From positions 11,010,001-11,074,000 of the forward strand of contig NC_087257.1 in assembly GCF_037042905.1 (NCBI RefSeq): 64,000 bases of DNA. The letters run 5' to 3'. Positions within the stretch are counted from its first letter, which is position 1; each line of letters begins with the position of its first letter. This DNA comes from Lytechinus pictus. Taxonomy: Eukaryota; Echinodermata; Echinoidea; Temnopleuroida; Toxopneustidae. The notes under the pieces are model-generated. The model saw nothing but the letters and a program-made list of their open reading frames with translations, searched no databases and had not been told where the DNA came from. Below, piece by piece: positions 57,899 to 64,000 of the stretch. The position numbers and the translations under genes are program-made.

Positions 57899-59262
57899 CA
57901 GTCTCTGTGCGTATCAATAAAAACGGGACAGTTTTGAAAAGTGTTTAAAAAATTTGTTTCAAATTAAGATATCTATATTTTCATGTTAATAGATGCTCTG
58001 AAATCTTATCTTTGAAATGCAATTTTAAAAAATAAATTTTGTTCATGCTTGAGCGAACACGGGACGTTTTTGTCTGGGTTCAAAGAGAGGCTTGCGCCAG
58101 AATGGCAGAATATGAGTAATATGATGATCAGACTTCTTGCTAATCAGCAGACTTCCTCTTAACCTTTTCATTATCTGTGCCATGATTTTCTAATTATGCT
58201 GTCAAATTTTATTTACAAATTTATTTATTTACTTGAATTATTTTGTTTTTTCATTTAAACTTCTTTTACCTTTGAATTTTCCTTTATAAGTAAGAAAAGA
58301 AGACTTTTTGTCAACCCAAGCAAGAAGATTTGCATTATTAATTGGGAAAACTTGAAATTATTCAAATCCTTTTATTATGTGAAACAAATTATGTTATGGT
58401 ACCTTTGAAAGACATGAATCAATTTTTCAAAGGGTTATTGATCCCTTGACCAAGTTTAATTATATGCTTGACAGGACAAACGGGAAGGGATTCATGTCTT
58501 TCAATGGCAATGGTGCATTGAGTCAATTTTGAAGGAGCTAGATATGGCAGATCAGGTAAAATGTATTAAAAAGTTGTGAGCGAGGCGAGCATGCAAATAT
58601 TCCCACTTTTTTATTACAATACCATATTTTGCGATAGATTTTGACATAATCATAAAAAATATCATATTTTACTTTCTATCTTTCCTTTGATTTCCTTTCC
58701 ACTTTTTTTCTCGGTCATGATTTTTTTTTTATTGAGGGGGGGGGGGGGCATCCCCAAGCCCCCGCCTATCTGTATGGCACAGTTCAAATGGCACCATAAC
58801 CTTTGTAGCACACAATGAAAGGTTTTGAAAATTAAATACACGCTCTCCCATACTTCGGTTGAAAAAATTTGTTTTAGCTTGAAGAAGGAATATTCAAAGC
58901 TAAAAGAGAACATTAAAAAGAAAAAACACCAGAACAATTCAAGCAAATAAATAGACTAAATGAATATTGACGGCATAGTTTGAAAATTATGGCACAGATA
59001 ATGAAAAGGTTAAGAGAAAGTCTGCTGATTAGCAAGAAGTCTGATCATCATTTTTATCATTGTATGCCATTTTGGCGCAAGCCTCCTTTTTAACCCCAGA
59101 CAAAACACGCCGTGCTCGCTCAAGCATGAACGAAACTATTTTTTTTATGGCATTTGAAAGATAAGACCTCAGAGCACATATTAACACCAAAATATAGACA
59201 TAATTTGAAACAAAAATTTTATAGACTTTTCAAATCTGTTCCGGTTTTTTTTATACGCACTG
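57899..59262. mobile_element. 1.36 kb element with about 285 bp terminal inverted repeats
   Basis: Arms near 57906-58191 and 58982-59257 are inverted and about 80 percent identical by eye (e.g. GCACAGATAATGAAAAGGTT, GTCTGCTGATTAGCAAGAAG). The ends GTGCGTATCAATAAAAACGGGACAG and CTGTTCCGGTTTTTTTTATACGCAC, and TA flanks, recall Tc1/mariner-like elements. The 790 bp centre has no long frame, so it would need a transposase from elsewhere. Confidence 0.8.
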
Positions 59263-59265
59263 TAT

Positions 59266-59401
59266 AACTACCCAATTATGGGTGAGAATGGCAAAGTGTG
59301 GATTGACGCCTTGCCAAGGACACTGGGCCATGGTGGAATTCGAACACACAACCCTCTGATTACAAGGCGAGAGTCAGAACCGCTACACCATGACACTTCC
59401 A
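59266..59401 (-). mobile_element. tRNA-derived SINE remnant, minus orientation
   Basis: On the - strand GTCATGGTGTAGCGGTTCTG and GGGTTGTGTGTTCGAATTCC are box remnants; the body continues to AATTGGGTAG. It starts three bases from the end of the long-inverted-repeat element. Confidence 0.55.
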
Positions 59402-61789
59402 CACATTATCCCGTTCTTCAATCCCCCCAGGAAAAAAAAACATAGTAAGAGTAAGGCAATGCAAGTACATCATGTAGAAAAGTGTATCATTCGCCCATGC
59501 GCTGATCTTGCCTTTGCAAGAAATTTCCTATGTATCTCCCTAATCTCTCTCTTTTTAATATTCTCCAAGTCCATATAGCAGACATATTCTTGGCTTCAAT
59601 GCTAAACATGCAATTTACGAACGATAACAATGCTGCAGTAATATCTCGGTAGGCCTATAATGAAAAAATATTTCAACCGCACTTCGCAATTTTGACATCT
59701 CTCGGGTACGGTAATTGGGAAAAAAGTGGCCTTGAAAATAATTGCGAGTGTATATAATATCATATCAGTTGAAAAGGTCTTGAAGATGTAGGTTTTTTCA
59801 ATACATATCTTCCAAAATATCAGCTTCTGTAACATGTGTCTATCTTATTCATTATTTTATTCCTCTTTTTCATTCCTAGACTTGAATCTGTGCCATCCCT
59901 TTGCATGTACGTGACTAAATTACGGCAACCTTGCTTTAGCCGCTGCTTGCGACGAAAACATGTTCATATGCTTCCCTCGCACCTCGACAAAAGAAATAAA
60001 ATTGCGATGAAAGAATGTCTTACCCTGACATTCTAATCACGAAGTCGTAAGCCTTTCTTTAAACAGCGGAGCTTCCTTATAAATCTAGATTCAACGCTAA
60101 TATATAGGTCTGAAAATAACCGTTTATTGCGAATGTTTTCTTTTGTTCAACATTCCCAGACGGCTGGTATTTAGCACTTGGGAAAATAAAGAGAGCTTGG
60201 GAAATAGGGTCGGTTCGTACTTGGAGAAATCTAATTAAGAAAAGGATAACTTTGGATACGAAATGAAGGACAAAGGATTACAGTGATAGAAAATAAAAAT
60301 AATTGGATTACATTCGTAAGCATGTTTCTATTGAAATCAACAGTTGATGAGATATCGTAGAACAATTGCGGAAATAATCTTATGGCGGAGAACAAAGAAA
60401 ATGTGGATGGAAAGACATTACTCAACATGAAAAAAAAAACGATCCGATATTAGAAACAAAATGAATTTCAAAATTAAACCAGGATCGGTGGCAGGGTAGG
60501 CCTCTTCTTAAATCATCAAGTTGCCACCCCCTTCTCCCCCCCCCCCTCCCTACATCCATCGTGATATCCTCCCCCATACATCCTATGGCCTTGATAATCG
60601 CGTAAAGACATCGAAGAGATGTCGTAGATCGGACCTCACGGCATTCGCTTTCTCATCGATAGCCATTATGATGAAAACGATACGCCCTCAGTGAGATTTC
60701 GCGCTATTTTCTTTTTTGCAGGAGATATTATTTACGGCTCATGTTAGATTAATGCGTCCCATGTAGGCACGTGATGCCTACATCTTTATATCTACGGTTT
60801 GAAATCCAAAACCATATCTTGTATGCTCCCAGACGAACCGAAGTTTTACCGATGTAAGGTCCGTAGAAAGTATGCATTTAATTTTCTTTTTGAATAATAA
60901 GGCTAATTTTATTGTGCAAGTATGATCATGAGAAGATGCCCATGGGGCAGTAAAGAAAGTTCATGGAAACGCATCTATGAGGGGTAAGATTGATATATGC
61001 TTGAAAGGTAGAGAAGCTTGTCTGAATAACTAGGTTTTTAGAATTAATTATTGGGAATTATTATTTCGTAATGGTAATGGAGATAGCAAGATGGTTTATT
61101 TTCATTCATTTGGGGCATTATTGGTATCGATTGACAGATGTTCACTCTATATACTTATATACCTTGTATACTCTTATTTATTTTTTATTTATTTGTTTAT
61201 TTTTTATTCATTTATTTTATTTCCAGGCAGGATAATAACAAACATGAAAGATAGATAGGGACATTACAAGAGAAATAAAATTGCGCACCAGCCAATTCTT
61301 TATAAGCGAGTTTTTGCAATTGCAACAAGAACCAATTCTAGACCATTGTAAAGGTATTGAAAATGTCTGCCGAATTACAATGGACAGTATTGTTGAGAGG
61401 TCTTTGTCGAAAATTGGTGAACCGGGACCAGAGATTGTCTTAAGATTTGAAAGAAGCAAAAGGGGCTTAAAACTCAAATTCTGCAGGATTAAAATCTGAT
61501 CAAAGTATTCTGAAGTAGGCCTAGGGCAGATAATGGATGATTTTAAGTTTTTCTTCAAGAATTATAAGAAAATCTAGATCAAGACATTTTGATTAATCGA
61601 AGTAGTTTTATTTGCAATGCAAACTGGTTCATTATATCCGAGCTTTAAACCTGCTGTAAAAACAAATTAATTTTCTCATTGTATGATAGAGCACAATTTT
61701 GATTTTTTTTTCAAAAAATATTCTTAAGAAATTACACTTACCTTCGTTAGATAAGAAATAAGTATTGCAGTTTCATTCCATAACGGAAT

Positions 61790-62107
61790 AAAGGTTACGA
61801 CTCTCGTCTTTCATTCCGAGTGACGTGGGTTCGAATCCCAGCCGTGGTGTCTTTTCCTTCAGCAAGAAGTTTATGCACATAGGTGATGTGAATGGGTACC
61901 CTTGTAGGATATACTCCTTTATTGCATTGAGCTCTGGAAGGCAGCTCGAGCTAAAGCCTTTGTAATGATAATAAGAATAATAATAACAACTATAACAAAG
62001 AGCCTCGGAATAGATTATTTTTTTAGAAAGATGGCGCTATATAAATGCCTATTATTATCATTATTGTTATAATTATTGTTATCATTATTATTGTTATTAT
62101 TATCAAA
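61790..62107 (+). mobile_element. tRNA-derived SINE with (ATT/ATC)n tail
   Basis: B box GTGGGTTCGAATCCCAGCC, body GTGAATGGGTACCC and GCTAAAGCC, then AATAATAATAAC, a second SINE 3' end (GATGGCGCTATATAAATGCC) and an ATTATC tract to 62107. Confidence 0.6.
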
Positions 62108-63152
62108 ACAATTATTAAAATACTAATTGTAATATTCAACAAATAGACGGATGTATGATGCTTATCTTCCTTAATTATATAATGAGTCTTGCAGTTTCAT
62201 TCCATAAGGGGATATAAACAAAATTAATGCCGAAACACTCACTGAAATATTCAACAAAAAGACGGGTGTATGCTGCTTATCTCCCGTAGATATGAAATGA
62301 TTAGTGCAGTTTCATTCCTAAGTGATAGAATTAAATGCTGAAGTTCTTATTGTAATATTCAACAAATAGACGGATGTACAAGTAGTACGACTAACATAAT
62401 TATACCCCTTTCCCGAGAAAAAGAGGAAAAGTGGCTGCAAAATTGTGCAGAATTGAAAATAAATTTGATTTTGTAGGATTTTCTATGATTTCTTATCAAT
62501 GTCCTTTCTCAAGGGGGAGAAAGTGAATGTTCTTCAGATTATACTGAAACAGAAAAAGAGATTTTGTGAGAGAGGAGGGAAATATGGGGGGGGGGGGGTT
62601 GTGGGAGAAGAAAGGCCAATTCATAATCGGTTGCGTATTGTTGTGAAGATTACTATAATAGGGAAAATATTCAATAAGGCTTCATTCTACCATGTCAGAT
62701 GCGGGTTAACGTTAGGGTTTTGGCGGCAGTGTTTTTTTTTCTTTGACAGTTTAATTTATTCAATGTTCAAACGGCATACAAAACTACATAGCTCATAGAT
62801 CATAATAATATTCATCAAAGGCAGACGGTCTTCGTGGAATTCCTCAGGCCTAGCAGGCGTGCTTTTCCTGTAAATTGTTGGAATTTTCATCAGGGGAAAA
62901 TAAAGCACCCAGGAGGCAACGAGATAATGCATCCCATTGCCAGCCATCCCAAATCACGCTGATCACACATTCGCTCTTGCCATTTTCGATTATTCCATTT
63001 CGTAAATTGCAGGAATTCGAAGCAAGAGATATATACACCTTTAAACACACCAGGATGGGTTTATACAATGCTTGATTGAAAATTTCAGATGGAACATCCA
63101 TATTATAAATCAAATCCTGCTGCGGAAGTTTTTTGGCAAATAAAACCTGAAA

Positions 63153-63303
63153 CTTATTATTATTGATATTATTATTGTTCTTGTTGTTGTTATTATTATT
63201 ATTATTATTGTTATTATTATTAGTGATAATATTATTACTATTATCATCATCATCAGTTGTATCATCATTATTATTGTCATTATCATCATTATTGTTATTG
63301 TAA
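63153..63303. repeat. (ATT/ATC)n microsatellite
   Basis: Tract of TTATTATTATTG and ATCATC units; it creates the Asn-rich frames on the - strand. Confidence 0.85.
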
Positions 63304-63905
63304 GTATATTCCCAAGCAAACCTTTTTTCCAACTCAGTGGTAAGTCCGGGTGGGAGCGCAAGGGACACACGCCCCCTTCATCTGTTTCGAGAATTGTCCA
63401 TTGAACAAACATACAAAAAAAGTAAATCTTAGAAGATTGTCATTTGTACCCACTGGAATTGCACCCCCCCCCCTCCCCCTCACCCTCCTGGACCGCCGTT
63501 CACGCTCATTAACATCAATGCGGGTGTGACTCCGTCTGGTAAATGGTTTAATATCTTCATAAGATGACAGATCATAACACCATCCGGGTTTTTAATTGCT
63601 CCATTTGACAGTGCATAAACCGATGTCGTGAATATTGGCCCCCGGGGGGGGGGGGGTACTCAACTCATTTTTACAAATTTAGGCTGCATTTACGCATCCT
63701 GACGTAGGCCTACGTGTGCACAACCGCTTCTTCACTTTCAGAAAATATCAAATTCACAAACTTCAGACGATCTGATATACTTATTGTATCTGCGTATGAG
63801 TACTAAAGCATTTGGACGTGTTATTCTTTTTTCTTTGAGCGCCTGATTGCTTTAACATTGATAATGTCGCTTAAATGGGATACCCATCAAAGGGTCGTTG
63901 GAACA

Positions 63906-64000
63906 GGGGAGCGCTTCATCAACATTTATGCCCGACAAGCTGTCAGATTTGACAACTTTCCTTGATTTTGATTGGCTGGAAGGCACAGTCCCTATGGTAA
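63906..64000. mobile_element. Family K MITE, cut by the window edge
   Basis: GGGGAGCGCTTCATCAACAT, AAGCTGTCAGATTTGACAAC and TGATTTTGATTGGCTGG match the left part of 8229-8391 and 42324-42474. The right end lies outside the window. Confidence 0.55.

Larger units (their letters stand above)
55780..64000. other. Gene-poor region downstream of EEF1B
   Basis: No exon that I can support. Contents are listed elements: a long-inverted-repeat element (57899-59262), SINE remnants (59266-59401 and 61790-62107), a family D fragment (57515-57562), microsatellites (62046-62107, 63153-63303), poly-G/C runs (56820, 60538, 62585, 63463, 63642) and a truncated family K element at the edge. Confidence 0.55.

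Noticed and set aside
62499..62798. 99-codon frame near the window end
   Set aside because: It contains a poly-G run, has no motif and shows no splice or start context.

Overview
The window is intron-rich, AT-rich animal nuclear DNA packed with repeats. GT-AG introns, AATAAA signals, tRNA-derived SINEs, foldback elements and long CAT/ATG microsatellites rule out a prokaryote. Repeat style and protein divergence suggest an echinoderm, most likely a sea urchin. That placement is an inference; no species marker was seen.

Three conserved housekeeping-type genes can be assembled exon by exon. (1) A two-exon cytochrome c gene on the + strand (4394-5502) has a normal CxxCH heme site and the intron position of animal cytochrome c, but lacks the axial methionine. 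(2) The second-largest subunit of RNA polymerase I (POLR1B/RPA2) lies on the - strand, with 26 coding exons from 45366 down to 8926. They join without a frame break into 1140 codons, against about 1135 residues in human. (3) The eEF1B-beta translation exchange factor (EEF1B family) lies on the + strand, with 7 coding exons from 45648 to 55671 and 220 residues. POLR1B and EEF1B start head to head, 281 bp apart, which suggests a shared bidirectional promoter linking ribosomal RNA synthesis with translation elongation.

The most unusual structure is inside POLR1B. Three of its coding exons have been duplicated locally within neighbouring introns. Exon 23 is followed by six truncated tandem copies (about 174-177 bp period, with a 525 bp higher-order repeat). 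The 3' part of exon 19 is followed by three or four copies, one of which keeps both splice sites and is a 63-nt in-frame cassette. Exon 14 has one decayed copy. Intron 22 also holds a CpG-rich, promoter-like segment on the opposite strand, with a candidate two-exon small gene.

Region by region: 1-4365 is intergenic repeats and homopolymers; 4394-5660 is cytochrome c; 5660-8900 is intergenic with SINE and inverted-repeat elements; 8926-45366 is POLR1B, its introns filled with SINEs, a LINE relic, MITE-like elements and microsatellites; 45367-45647 is the divergent promoter; 45648-55780 is EEF1B, with a SAP-motif ORF relic and two large perfect or near-perfect hairpins in intron 1; 55780-64000 is intergenic, with a 1.36 kb long-terminal-inverted-repeat element and no gene that I can support.
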